From Strigamia acuminata (Eukaryota > Arthropoda > Chilopoda > Geophilomorpha > Linotaeniidae): 64,000 nt of DNA. Position numbers and translations under genes: made by a program. The DNA is taken from assembly GCA_949358305.1 (NCBI GenBank), contig OX442315.1, forward strand, positions 5,975,875-6,039,874, read 5' to 3'. The notes under the pieces are model-generated. The model had not been told where the DNA came from. It made no database searches and was given only the letters and a program-made list of their open reading frames with translations. Positions 20,949 through 33,016 of the stretch are shown piece by piece (within the stretch, counting starts at the first letter, position 1; the number at the start of each line of letters is the position of its first letter).

Positions 20949-22480
20949 TTATTTTAACCGGAATAAGTTGGCTTTAAAGACTTTTATTTTGTAATAAAAA
21001 GAGTTGTGTTTGTTGATAATTGTGAAAGCAAGACTGGATTTATCGTTCAAGAAACAGCCAAGATCCCACTTAAAATCCTCACAGTAATGATTAATGACAC
21101 ATGCATACGTCATTTTGGAATGAATTTTGGCCTTAATGTACTTAGACATGTCAGAGTGAGAAATCAAGCGATGAAGTTGCTTAACGATGAAGCCAGAGCG
21201 AGAAAGGAATTTAATGAGATGAGCGATGTGGGTGGTGAAAGTCAAATGGGAGTCAAGAATTAATCCAAGGATAGAGATAGAGTCAGTCGGATGAGGAGTC
21301 TTATCATTGGTTTAAATGATAATATTTTGGTTTTAGTGGGGTTAAGATACATATAACAGCAGAATGCCACTCAGACAACAAGGAAAGGTCAGCAGAAAAA
21401 AGGTCAGAGGAGATAATATCAGAATTTGCATCATAAGTACGAGAAATGGAAGGTCAAGGATCAGGTTATAAAATGAATTGAAAAGTAAGGGACCGATCAT
21501 AGAGCCTTGAATAACACTCCGGGAAGAGGGAAATGCAGTGCACAAGGGGTCGGAATGGTTAGTGAGGTAAGACGAGACAGGAACAAACGGAGTGTGGCTA
21601 ATGAACAGTTTTTCCAAAGAAGAAAAGGACATGGGAGTGAGACGGGGTATCAAAAGCTTTGGACACATCAGTTTTAGCGAGGTGAAAGTGCTGGCGCCGG
21701 TCACAACATCGTATGATGTCAAAACACTGAGTAAGAATAAATTGGAGAGCATTGGAACAAGGACGAGAGCCAAAAAGATTGGGAGAAGAGTTTTTAGTAA
21801 TGGAGGGGTGGATTTGCATAAGAATGCAGTAGTACGCAAGTTTAGACAAGGGCGGGGGGTGTAGAGAAGAAATCAGGCGGAAGTACGAGATGAGGGACTT
21901 ATCACCGCTTTTGGAGAGGGGTGATGACGGAATGCTTCCAAGCTCTGGGGTAAGTGGACAAGTCGATGATAGTATTGAAAATGTTAGTAAGTGGGAGGAA
22001 AATGGTTGGCAACATACAGATGCTTAATTGGCACACCCGAAATGTGGTCAACACAGTACTTGGACATTAGGTTAGCGTTGTGGGCAGCAAATATAATACT
22101 AAGAGCAGTGATATATTTGAAGAGTTTAAACAAAGAGACAGCACCAGGAGACAGGAAAAGGACGAAGGAAAATTACAATAGGCAATATTAAGTGGGTTTT
22201 CGACATACTTCGCAAAAGAGGAAAAGTTGCTAGAAGAATCAGGAAAACAGACTGAAGAAGTTCTAGGTTTGACCCGGCGCCAGAAATTCTTCGAGGCCAT
22301 GACTTGACGGCGTTTATTCCGCCTTACCATAGCTTTAAAGTGACGACAAGCCAATTTGCAGTTACTATCGCAATCAGCTTTCCGGCGGAGAAAAAGGAGT
22401 GTTTTTTGGAGTTTCGAAAGCTCAGCAGACCATCCAGGTATAGGAGAAGAGCGTGAAGAGAGAGGGGGAAGCATGTTTAG
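20949..22480 (-). mobile_element. degenerate LINE (non-LTR retrotransposon) reverse-transcriptase fragment
   Basis: Minus-strand frames, broken several times, give typical LINE segments in order. A linker before RT (PGWSAELSKLQKTL, RHFKAMVRRNKRRQV) lies at 22474-22260. RT motifs follow at 21840-21600 (FGSRPCSNAL, AKTDVSKAFDTPSHSHV) and at 21600-21420 (SYLTNH, SVIQGSMIGPLLFN), with a C-terminal part at 21245-20949. The catalytic FADD-type motif is decayed. The motif order fits the jockey/CR1 group. No intact ORF or clear 3' tail is visible, so it is an old dead copy. Confidence 0.75.
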
Positions 22481-22798
22481 TTAGTAAAGTTGCAGATTTG
22501 AGTACGGAAGAATGAAATTTTAGAATCGAGGTCGGTGGAGGAAATGAGAGGCTACCAATCAATCATGGTGGATTCAGAACGAATAACATCGCAATTGCAC
22601 TTTTTGAATGCATACATGTGGGTGCGACTGAAAGGAGGAGGAGAAAGCGGTTTAAGAATGGCCAATGTATTTATTACGCCAATTAGATAACCCTGCACCA
22701 ACCACACTCGCATTTAGGGTTTTATAATCAAATTATTTATTCGTTATTACTACAAAATACATCAAGTTTGCCAAAACTGAAAAACGAAAAAATTATTT
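22481..22798. other. gap between LINE and TRAF-C
   Basis: 22481-22690 may be further LINE 5' sequence; no motif is clear. 22690-22798 is the 3' flank of TRAF-C. No gene is visible. Confidence 0.4.
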
Positions 22799-25700
22799 TT
22801 AACTAGAAATATTTAAATCGAGTTTTATAAACACAATATCATCGACTAAATGCTTGCGATTAATCCTACCTAAACGCATAAAATCTATATATGAATACAC
22901 GTTGTTCTCCTCAGTCGTCGGCCTGTCAAAATATTTTTTGAATTGGATATCAGATTTCAGTGTTACAGAATAATGATCGGTTTGTGTCAATTGATCCAAC
23001 AAGCTAAGTTGTGCAGTATACTGTACGGGCCAACGTAGTATCGCATCATTCGGCCCTTTCATCACTATAAGACCAAGATGTAAGCATGGTCTCACTTCAT
23101 CATCATTGGCCCATAGATTTAGTTGCATTTTATAACCAACCTTGCTGGTGTAAAAAGGTTTGCTGTAAATGCTAATCAACTTCCCCAATTTTGCGTCGTC
23201 CAGATAACGTCCAAACTCCGCAACTTTCCAGATGAATTCAAATGGCGAATGATTAGATGCCAGTTTGTTTTTCAAATCCATTTGCATTTGATCTAGAAAA
23301 TGAAATACTAACTGTAGATAATTGCCCTCAAATAATTGGATCAACATTATACATATTTTTCATGTAATTGGCAAAAATAATGTAACGACCTTTCATAATA
23401 AGGTAAAACTGTCAACTTACCTTTAAATTTCGCATATTCATTTTCAAAGTCCCTTAGTTTTTTGATTACATGATCTGACAATTAAAATCAATGTAAGAAT
23501 AAACCAACATCAACATTTACTTGTATACTATAATTATACCGAGTTCGTTAGTCAAAATTTTCTTGTCATTGGCTGAAACAGTTTTCGTTTTACTCTTTTA
23601 GTCTTATTTGCATGAACCAAATAAACAAATATATACTTACCCACGGCTTTCGTCAACTGATCTAAAATAAAATGAAAATTACAATGATAATCGATCCAAT
23701 CTGGATACGTAGTAACTTACTGTTGGCTGTTATCACAGTGTTCAGTGTTTTTTGGTAGTTTTCTATATTGTCGCACTGTTCGGTTTGCCGTTTAGTCAGT
23801 ATGTCTAAAATAATTGTTATTTATTTTTATCACATCAAAACAGTTAAACTGTAGTTTTACCAATTGTTTTTTCCATCGCCTTGTTTTTGTCTTCAGCTGA
23901 AATGTTTTCTACAAAATATTTATTGATGATGGCTTTTTGGGTTACGACAATTTACCTTCTCGCAATTTTACATCTTCCTCTAATTTTTGCATTTGTATCG
24001 ACTGTTGATCAAACATCTCCTTTATTGAACCTAACGACAACATTCAATCATAATAAAATTGCTTGATATTTTCATTCATTCAAAATGATGAAAATAAAAT
24101 AAAACGACGGTCAATCGAGTACTTTACCGTAGTTATATTCCAATAGTTCATTAAGTGATGTCAGTTCCACTATTTTGCTGTTTTGTTCATTTTGTTTCGA
24201 GTGGACGTCTTTCATTTCTTTTTCAAGCTTCTCTACAGTTCCCTCCAAATTATCTAACGAAATAGAATTTTAAACCCACCACAAAACTGACATTTCAACT
24301 GCAGATAGTAAATGTTCAAGTTTACCAATGTTTTTGTGCGTTTTCTTGTATGATTGCTCAAATAGATCTTCGTCTCGAGCTGGAACAATGCTGTAAGTGT
24401 AACAAACAATGCAAAACAACATATGAATGACTCACCTGAAACTTTAGTAAAAAAAAAAAAAAAAAAAAAAAAAACATTGATTAATAAATTTATTTATTGA
24501 TAATCTTTGGATTAATTTTCGTGTTAAATCAATTTACTTGCTAGAATGTTCAACTTTTTCTCCAGTCTCTGTATTTTTTTCGACTGTTCACCCAAACTTT
24601 CCTGCATTGAACCTAAATACAACATTCAATTAAAGATCATTTCACATGACATTCATTCCACTCATCATCCACACCTAAACAAATTTTCATTTCCTTGCAG
24701 CACTCGTTCTGTTATCATCAATATTTAAATAAAAATGATGGAGTTTTCGTTGTTCGATAGCATTTTAGATTCTAGCAATATACCTGATCACTGCTACTAA
24801 TGGCGTTCTTAAGTGACGTGAGTTCAGAAAATGAACGCGCCAACATCGATGAATTACTCGATTGCTGAATAACAATTAATTTTAAACAACAAATCCTATT
24901 GATGAAATTATTCTACCTCGGTTTGAAGAGTCAACAATAATTTCATCATCAACTCGGCATGAGAATTACTGCTTTCGTGTTTTTCAACTTCCAGTTGATT
25001 TCCCTGAAATGTTGTCGTTCTAGAATTAATTTAATTCTTTAAGTTGCTCGAGCTACACACCTGAAATTGACAACCGATTGGCAAAAACTTGCACTGGCGT
25101 AAACTACGAAGACATTCTTGCACGTGGCTACTCATCTGTTGGAAATCAAAATTTAGCATTCTTTGTCCAAATTTCACTTTGAGGTGAGTGACTCACCGTG
25201 CGACGAATAAATTTGCCATTACAAAAAATGCAATATATTGGATACATAACACAACTGTCATTATGGCTCTGTCAAAAAAAATGCACACAAAAAATGGTTT
25301 ATTTTTATCATCAATCATCAACATTTCATTCAAATTTTGTGGTCAAACCAGGAACCAAGGATGTTATCCATGGTTCATGGTCAGACTAGCAACATTTAAC
25401 ATATTTTGATGCCAAAAAAGAATGTTTTTAGTGGTTACAAACAATTGTACAGTACTGTAGTGCTTCTCAAACTATGTAATGTTGCGGACCGGTATTTTTT
25501 GTCACAATCTGTAGCAAACCACTATCACATTTTGTCACAACGTGTTGCGAACCGGTGTCACATTCAGTTGTGAAATTTCGAAGAGCTAGGTAACATTTAT
25601 TTAAAACAAAGCCAATTTTTATGCAGTTCAAATTGAACACTGTACAGTCGTGGACAAAAAAGACCTCCCTTCAGTTTAGCTGTTTTAATTTTAACTACCA

Positions 25701-27765
25701 GGTGGCATAAAAATCTATTGAGATTCAATGACATCAATCATGAGTCGGTCTCTCGTCTTGCCCTAACAACAGTATGAAAAGATAGACCGGACAAATAATG
25801 ATAGATAAACTTATAACAGCTAAACTGAAGAGAAGTTTTTTTGTCCATGACTGTGCACATCTGATTTATTTGTACAAAAACTTATTTGCGGACCACCAGT
25901 CTCTCACTCAGGGATTACCAGTGGTCCACGGACCACACTTTGAGAAGCACTGCAGTACCGTATGAACCAAGATATTATTACTTCAATCTTGTTTAGATCG
26001 ATCACGCTGTTGCAATGCCTACAATGTCCTTCCTCTGATAGCGTGCCACCACCAGCTTTTTCCTGAGGAAATAATTACAATTAAGAATAGAATTTGAAGT
26101 TGCACTACCACAAACAACAGAATAATCGCCCAGAAACATATCCATGGGGTTAAATAGACGCCTGGGCTATTATTTTGTCAATATTATATTTACAAGTGTT
26201 GGTCTGCTTAAATCTGTTTTGGCACCACATCGGCAGCAAAAGATGAGACCGCCAAGTTGTTCCTTGGGAATAGAACTCTTCAAGTCACATCTAAAGATAA
26301 AATACAAAAGTTAATAAATAAAAATAATTTACAAATCAGTTGTGTCATAAATGAACACGAGCTCAGATTGATCGGTTAGTTGTTCCACTGCAACTGAAAA
26401 GTCTGCATAGGGGAGACATTGGTAAGACCAATCACGGCCCTTCTCACAGTTGGCCAATAACATCTCTTTATGCATGTGTTTTTTTTCCGAAATAATGTGT
26501 TTTTTTCCGAAAAAATTTGTATTTACACATTCCGTATTGGTATTTCTTCTCATTGTGCACCCACAGCGCTCTATTGGAGACCGGCGGTCTGAGAAAAGTC
26601 CGCACATTAGCTGCAAAAATTTACATTTGTAGCAAGTAATTTAATTTTTTTTCCTATCCACAAATCAAACTTTTGAAAAAAATTAATTAATTAATTTTTG
26701 CAGCTAACGTGCAGGCCTTAATTAGACCGCGAGTATCCAATAGACCACTGCCGAAACTGCGCGTGTGCACAATGAGAGGAAATACCAATACGAAATATGT
26801 AAATACAAATTATTTCGGGAAAAAAAACAAATTATTCCGAAAAAAAACAAATTATTTCAGAAAAAAGCAAATTATTTCAGAAAAAAGCAAATTATTTCAG
26901 AAAAAAGCAAATTATTTCAGAAAAAAGCAAATTATTTCAGAAAAAAGCAAATTATTTCAGAAAAAAGCAAATTATTTCAGAAAAAAGCAAATTATTTCAG
27001 AAAAAAGCAAATTACTTCAGAAAAAAGCAAATTATTTCAGAAAAATCAAATTATTTCGTGAAAAAACAAATTACTTCAGAAAAAAGCAAATTATTTCAGA
27101 AAAAAGCAAATTATTTCAGAAAAAAGCAAATTATTTCAGAAAAAAGCAAATTATTTCAGAAAAAAGCAAATTATTTCAGAAAAAAGCAAATTATTTCAGA
27201 AAAAAGCAAATTATTTCAGAAAAAAGCAAATTATTTCAGAAAAAAGCAAATTATTTCAGAAAAAAGCAAATTATTTCAGAAAAAAGCAAATTATTTCAGA
27301 AAAAAGCAAATTATTTCAGAAAAAAGCAAATTATTTCAGAAAAAAGCAAATTATTTCAGAAAAAAGCAAATTATTTCAGAAAAAAGCAAATTACTTCAGA
27401 AAAAAGCAAATTATTTCAGAAAAATCAAATTATTTCGTGGAAAAACAAATTTTCTTGGCATTCAATTCCTTTCATAAATCTCTAAAATGTGGTAAAGCGA
27501 TATGTCAGCAAATATCCGATCAAACAGTCCAAAAATCAAATTTGGCGCCAACTGTTGCCCAAGATGCATGAAGCGATGTGATTGGCCAACTGTGATTGGT
27601 CCTGATGCAGAACTACTGAAAGTCTGGCTACTTGTTACGTTCTGTTTATCGATATAAGTGCTCGGCAAAAACCGAGCTATTAACTCAACCACAAATGTCT
27701 CCGAGATATATTATTAATCTAAATAAAGGAAAGTACTTTAAACAAGTGAACACTTCTGAATTCAT
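22799..27765 (-). CDS. TRAF-like gene C (zinc fingers, coiled coil, MATH)
   Basis: The spliced gene starts at 27765 (MNSEVFTCLK; exon 1 about 27737-27765). Exon 2 is about 26193-26289; the TRAF-type zinc-finger exons fall between 26070 and 25060, separated by an intron with nested MITEs (25458-25952). The Ser-rich exon and coiled-coil exons follow, down to about 23450. The MATH exon is 22799-23292 (FEFIWKVAEFGRYL ... IVFIKLDLNISS). The MATH domain differs from those of B, D, E and F and resembles that of G, so B and C are not recent twins despite sharing an intronic hAT element. Intron 1 carries a 1.2-kb foldback element. An (A)n run lies at 24447-24474. I saw no break in the exons inspected; internal boundaries are approximate. 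Confidence 0.72.
25458..25952. mobile_element. hAT-like MITE in intron 3 of TRAF-C
   Basis: The ends are TAGTGCTTCTCAAACT and TTTGAGAAGCACTG (inverted). The 8-bp duplications cagtactg (25450-25457) and cagtaccg (25953-25960) differ at one base. It is orthologous in position to 18974-19295, with a second element nested inside it. Confidence 0.75.
25645..25853. mobile_element. Tc1/mariner-like MITE nested in the hAT element
   Basis: This 209-bp insertion is absent from the TRAF-B copy of the hAT element. Its ends are CAGTCGTGGACAAAAAAG and the inverse of CAGTCATGGACAAAAAAAC, followed on both sides by cttcagtttagctgtt in inverted orientation. CAGT-type ends next to TA fit Tc1/mariner. Confidence 0.7.
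26404..27612. mobile_element. foldback/TIR element with internal palindrome and minisatellite
   Basis: The TRAF-B intron lacks this segment; in C it is flanked by ctgaaaagtct (left) and ctgaaagtct (right). The ends share TGCAT, GACCAATCAC and CAGTTGGCCAAT in inverted orientation (26404-26465 and about 27560-27610). Inside, 26475-26620 and 26700-26850 are inverted copies of each other around a short AT centre. The minisatellite follows. There is no coding capacity. Confidence 0.65.
26805..27440. repeat. 20-bp minisatellite (about 31 copies)
   Basis: A tandem array of gaaaaaagcaaattatttca with rare variants (attacttca at 27014, 27073 and 27394; gaaaaatcaaatt at 27042 and 27421). The variants at 27014-27055 and 27394-27435 occur in the same order, suggesting a ~380-bp higher-order duplication. 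The long lysine-rich ORFs here are artefacts. Confidence 0.9.
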
Positions 27766-28560
27766 CGCGACTGAACGGAGACGAGTTGAGTACGGAGCGC
27801 ACAGCACCACATCCACAGCTAGACCAGACTTAAGCGATCTATAAGCGGTAAAGCTAAAAGGTGGCGATACGGAATGGAGAGAACGAATTTAACCATGTTG
27901 GATACTTTTTCATCAATTGTAAGAAATTTTCATTTATTATTTAACTCTTATCATTTCGGACGTGAAATAGTATTATTATTTTTATTTGGGACCAGGATAA
28001 TCTATCACATCTTTTTCTGGCATTTATAATTAACGCTAAAATAAATAATAAATTTTCTGTCTAAACTGCATTTCTCAGCATAAACCTGCATAAAACTGCA
28101 TTCCAACTGCAGATGTGATTGCGCACGCGCGCTGCCCATTAAACTGCAGTAAATAAAATCTAAACCTCTAAACATTTCTTGATTTACAATAACTTCCGGA
28201 GCAAATAACTGCATGATTATGCCTGCAGGTGTCATTATACAACTTTGGATATAAATTTATCCTTTGATTTATGAAAAATAAAAACAAAAATATTGTTGTT
28301 GATTCATGTATTGTTGATGAAATCTTTTTAATTTTTTTTTTAATTTATGCATTTCATTTTGACAAAAATTTTCAGTGTTTGTTAGTCCCTAGTGTCGCAA
28401 AAAGGAACAACGGAGTCATTTTGTAGAAACTTGTTGTAGCCAACAATGTCACATAGGTGGCGAAGAACGTCCATCATTCGTTTCCTGCAATTCGCAAACG
28501 TGTCGTTAACTGCTGCCCACATACACAAATTGTTCGACATTTTTATCATTCGCATCCGAC
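27766..28560. other. intergenic stretch between TRAF-C and an LRR remnant
   Basis: 27840-27960 matches 19930-20050 (motif ctaaaaggtggcgatacgg), the 5' flank of TRAF-B. 28250-28560 is LRR 5' flank, with tagtccctagtgtcgc, a decayed acggagtcattttg motif and gaacgtccatc. There is no gene. Confidence 0.5.
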
Positions 28561-29252
28561 ATGCCACGCAGGAAATCACCATTGAGCTTGGAAGACTTGT
28601 GTCTAAACGTGGTGAATATTCGATTTGAAGAGATGGAAGATCAACTGACGAACATATTCCTATGAGGAGCAATTTTCCGAATTTAACAAGCTTGCATTTG
28701 TCAGGTGACGCAGCTCATCTGGATTTTAATAATTTGACATGGCCGCAACGATTGACGGTCCTCTGTCTGCTTAGAGTTACAAGACCGGTCAATATTGGAC
28801 TTATTGGTCGTGCTTGGCCAATGTTGGAGACATTAGAATTAGAAGAATGTTCATTTTTCTATGAAAGTGACGATGTTGGTGATGCTCCGTTGGAAAACCT
28901 TCTTGACCTGATTTTATCCGATATATTTGACTCAACTACCAGTCAACATATGAAAATGCTATTGGTACAATGTAAGAGTTTAAAAACGTTATCCATTGTA
29001 AATTGTCAAATGCTTTCCAACGATTTAATTTCGGAGATTGTTGAATCGCTACAATATCTGCAACGTTTATCACTTACACATTGCAACTGTATCACTCCCA
29101 CTTCCATCATGCAGTTGTTGGGAATGCGAAATCCGAAGGCCAAGCTATTCTTCTACCATTGCAGAAATATTGACGCTTCAGCTTGTGATACAATTAAACG
29201 TTATGTCAAGATTAAGAACCTGGATGTGTACATAACATTAAATCAATTTTAA
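28561..29252 (+). pseudogene. LRR/BC-box gene with central deletion
   Basis: The start and BC box are intact (MPRRKSPLSLEDLCLNVV, residues 1-18), but the frame stops at 28663-28665 after 34 residues. A second frame opens at 28662, overlapping that stop as ATGA, and encodes the C-terminal ~196 residues (PNLTSLHLSG ... KNLDVYITLNQF). The cullin-2 box and the first half of the LRRs are deleted. An LRR-only protein from the second ORF, or a free BC-box peptide from the first, is conceivable but unsupported. Confidence 0.7.
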
Positions 29253-29840
29253 CATACATTTTACATAACATTAAATCAATTGTACCTCTAAGAATGACTT
29301 CCAGTTTCCCAACTCCAAAAATTCCCGAGAAAACTTTTGTTCTCCCATAATGTTTATTCCTCCTAAAAAAGGTTTCAAACCTCAACACATTTATTTACCC
29401 CAACAATAATAATAATCGACTAATAACACTAATAACCCAGCAACATCTGATCAACATTCTAGAGGACCTTTTTTGTCGCCCGGGTCTAAAAAGAAGCCTG
29501 GGCTATTGTTTTATTAACATTTTATATACAGTACTTACAAGTGATGTTGGCCCGCTTAAATCTGTTCTGGCACCACATACCTGACAGAAGATGTGACTAC
29601 TACTACTCTTCAAACCACATCAAAACAGAAATGAAAAAAATTTAATTTACAAATCAGAAACTAGAGAATTATAGACGGAATTTTGATGCATTGCTTACTG
29701 CTCAAGTAACGTACACCAATTTGGTTAATTTTGACATTAGAATGATTTATTTATATTTATTATTAATACCAGCAAGATATAAATATATCACTGCCCTTCA
29801 CGATACAATACAACACTGAAAACTGAACAATTCTCTTTAA
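29253..29840 (-). pseudogene. TRAF exon-2 remnant and 3' flank of TRAF-D
   Basis: 29485-29625 contains a decayed TRAF exon 2 and adjoining intron (agcctgggctattg; ggcaccacatacctgacagaag). It is followed by the TRAF 3' flank shared with 16790-16910 and 39190-39300 (acaccaatttggttaatt). Confidence 0.6.
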
Positions 29841-32615
29841 CTAGTGCCATTTTAAATCGAGTTTTAAAAATATTGTGTCATCAACTACATATTTTGCTCT
29901 AACAAGTAAGTTCATTTATACCAATAAAATTTTCAATCTCAAATGAAGTGCATTCCGCATACGTTGGTCTATTAAAATTATGCTTAAACTTGATAATATC
30001 ACAATAGGTTTTGTTTGGATTCATCACCTTAAATTCTGCACTACACTTTAGAGGCCAACGAAGCATTGCATCATTTGGACCTTTCATCACTTGAAGATAA
30101 ACAGATAAGTGAGATCCATTTCCCTTTCCACCTGGATTTAGCCATACTCGCATTTTATAACCACCTTCCTTAGTGTAGAAAAAATCGCTACAAATGAAGT
30201 CTCGCTTCCCCAATCTTGCATCTTTCTGAAGTTTTGCAAAATTATCAATTTTCCAGATATATTCAAGCGACGAAACGGTGGTTAATGTTTTCTTCAAATC
30301 TATTTCTATTTGATCTAATGAATAAATGTAATTAGTAACAAAATAATATTCTTTTATAAATGTACGGTAATTAAACCATCAACTCACCACTGCCTTTTAC
30401 ACCATCTTGTTCAAACTCGTTTTGTTTTCTAACCAAAGCATCTGACAATTAAAATCAATTGAGAATAAATCAATATACGATTTTTAAGAATTAGTTATTG
30501 TACCGATCTTTTCATTCAAAATTTTCTTGTCCTCGGCTGAAAGAAACAAATTTACATTTTATTTTTAATTTTTCTTTTGTTCAACACAATTATTCTAACC
30601 CACAGCTTTAGTCAACTGATCTAAAATCAAATCAAATTGATCAAAGTTGAATAATAGAGGTTTTGCTATTGCACTTTTTTCAAACTTATAACTTATAACT
30701 TATAACTAATTAGTATAAGTTATAAGTTTGAAAACAGGAAAAATGAACGATGTAAGTTGGAATATTAACTTACTGTTGGCAGTTATCACAGTGTTCAGAG
30801 TCTTTTGGTAGTTTTCTATATTGTCGCACTGTTCGGTTTGCCGTTTAGTTAGTACTTCTAAAATTATTCTCATTTTAGGCTTAAAATCACATGAAAACAG
30901 TTGCTGTATTTGAAAAACTGCACTTTTACCAATTGTTTTTTCCATCAATATCATTTCTTTTTCTTGATTGTCTATAGTTTCTTCCAAATTATCTATCGAA
31001 ATAGAATTTTAGTAACAATCTTTTAAATTAATTTTCAAGTACCTAAATACAATTTACCCGCTTGCAATTTAAACTTTCTCTCCAGTCTCTGTATTTCTTT
31101 CGACTGTTCATCCAAGCTTTGCTGCATTTGAAAAACTGCTCTTTTACCAATTGTTTTTTCCATCTTGCTAATTTGTTCACTTTGCTTCAAGTGGAGGACT
31201 TTCATTTCTTTTTCCTGGTTTTCTCTAGTTTCTTTCAAATTATCTATCGAAATAAAATTGTAGTGACAATCTTTTAAATTAATTTTCAAATAAATACAAT
31301 ACAGAGTATACCTGCTTGCAATTTCAACATTCTCTCCAGTCTCTGTATTTCTTTCGACTGTTCATCCAAGCTTTCCTGCATTGAACCTTAATACAACATT
31401 CAATTTAAGATCGTTTCACATGACATTGAATTCACTCCAATCATCCAAACCTAAACTATTTTTCATTTCCTTACAGCACTCGTTCTGTTTTTATCATTAT
31501 TTAAATGAAAGTGACGGAGCATTTTAGATTCTACTGCTACCTGACCACTGCTACTAATGGAGTTCGTAGGTGACACAAGTTCGGAAAATGGACGCGCCAA
31601 CATGGATGACTTACTCGATTGCTAAAACAAGAAAGTTATAGAAAAAATCCTGTTGATGCAATTTTTCTACCTCGGTTTGAAGAGTCAGCAATAATTTCAT
31701 CATCAACTCGGCATGAGAATCACTACTTTCATGTTTCTCAACTTCCAATGGATTTCCCTGCAATGTTTTAATATCGTATAATTATTATCCTTATAATTGG
31801 GATATCTACAAACATGAAATGGACATCCGATTGGCGAAAACTTGCATTGACGTAAAGTATGAAGACATTTTTGAACATTCTTACTCATCTGTTGGAAATC
31901 AACAGTTTAGCATTCTTTAAACCAAATTCTATTTCGAGTTGAGTGGACTCACCAATCGACGGCTAAATTTGCCATTACAAAAACTGCAGTAGATTGGATA
32001 CATATCACAACTATCATTATGGCTCTGTCAAGCAAAACGAAGAAAAAAATGTAAAGTGTAATTTATATCATCAAGTATCAACAGTCAACAGATTATTGAA
32101 TATTTGATATTATAATTACATCAGTTTTATCTATATCTATCACACGGTAGCAATATCTACAATTTCCCATATCTGACTGCCTGTCACCACCAGCTCTAAT
32201 CTGAGGAAATAATTATAATTTGAAATATAATTTAAACTCCACTACCATAAATAAAACACGAATTGGCAAGCAACATCTGATCAACATTCTAGAGGACTAA
32301 ATTTTATTTTATGAATTTTTATAATCACAAATGTTTGTCCGCTTAAATCTGCTTTGGCACCACATCGCTGGCAGAAGATGTGACCATCAAGTTGTTCCTT
32401 GGTAAAAACACTCTGCAAACTACATCTAAACACAAAATAAAATAATAGATAAATAAAAATAATTTACAAATCAGTTATGTTGATTGATCGGTTAGTAGTT
32501 CCACTCCAACCAACAAAGCGAGCAATAAACTGATCCACAGTTGTCTGCCAGCGAATTATTGAAACAGATAAAGCAATCGTACATACTTGTGACAAGTGAA
32601 GAATTCTAAATTCAT
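29841..32615 (-). pseudogene. TRAF-like gene D, MATH domain frameshifted
   Basis: The 5' half looks sound: start at 32615 (MNLEFFTCHK), exon 2 near 32325-32425, TRAF zinc-finger exons at about 32200-31800, and Ser-rich exon 7 near 31540-31620. The coiled-coil region is unusual: one exon (about 31067-31248) fuses the ends of two exons that are separate in the other copies (QMQQ joined to SLDEQSKEIQRLERK). The MATH exon (29841-30314) starts normally (LEYIWKIDNFAKLQ) but is disrupted near 29900-29912 by extra bases, so the last β-strands (DDTIFLKLDL in paralogues) are out of frame and the ORF ends at INELTC. It is probably non-functional, or makes a protein with a truncated MATH domain. Confidence 0.68.
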
Positions 32616-32964
32616 CGCGACTGAACACAGACCGAGTGTCGTAGTGACACACAGACCTAGGTCTAACTAGGAATGTGCGCTAGATAAAATAACACCTAAT
32701 GGGCGTTATCGAAATGTCGTATTTTTCGATATGATTACAAAAAGCAAAATGCCCATCGATGCTTTTTAAAACGTTGTCAAAAATAGTGATAAACAGGAAT
32801 AAATAGTGAAGTTGTCAGTAAAAACATCTGTTTTGTAATAGGTGCTCTGGGTACCCGTTCTAATGGCAAATCGTCTAAGGGCGAATTTCCAAAATTCACC
32901 ATTGGAAAGCTATTTTGACGTTTCCAATGGCGAATCTAGGAAAATTCGCCATTGGAAACGTGAT

Positions 32965-33016
32965 GTGCGTTATATGCGTTATATGCGTTATATGCGTTAT
33001 ATGCGTTATATGCGTT
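32965..33016. repeat. 9-bp minisatellite
   Basis: Five to six tandem copies of ttatatgcg. The period is divisible by three, so it reads as repeated RYM in an otherwise meaningless short ORF. Confidence 0.85.

Noticed and set aside
26805-27440. CRISPR-like regular repeats
   Set aside because: The units are directly adjacent with no spacers and the genome is eukaryotic; it is a minisatellite.
26709-27485. Lys-rich 258-residue ORF
   Set aside because: It is the translation of a 20-bp minisatellite; the frame repeats every three units and has no domain character.
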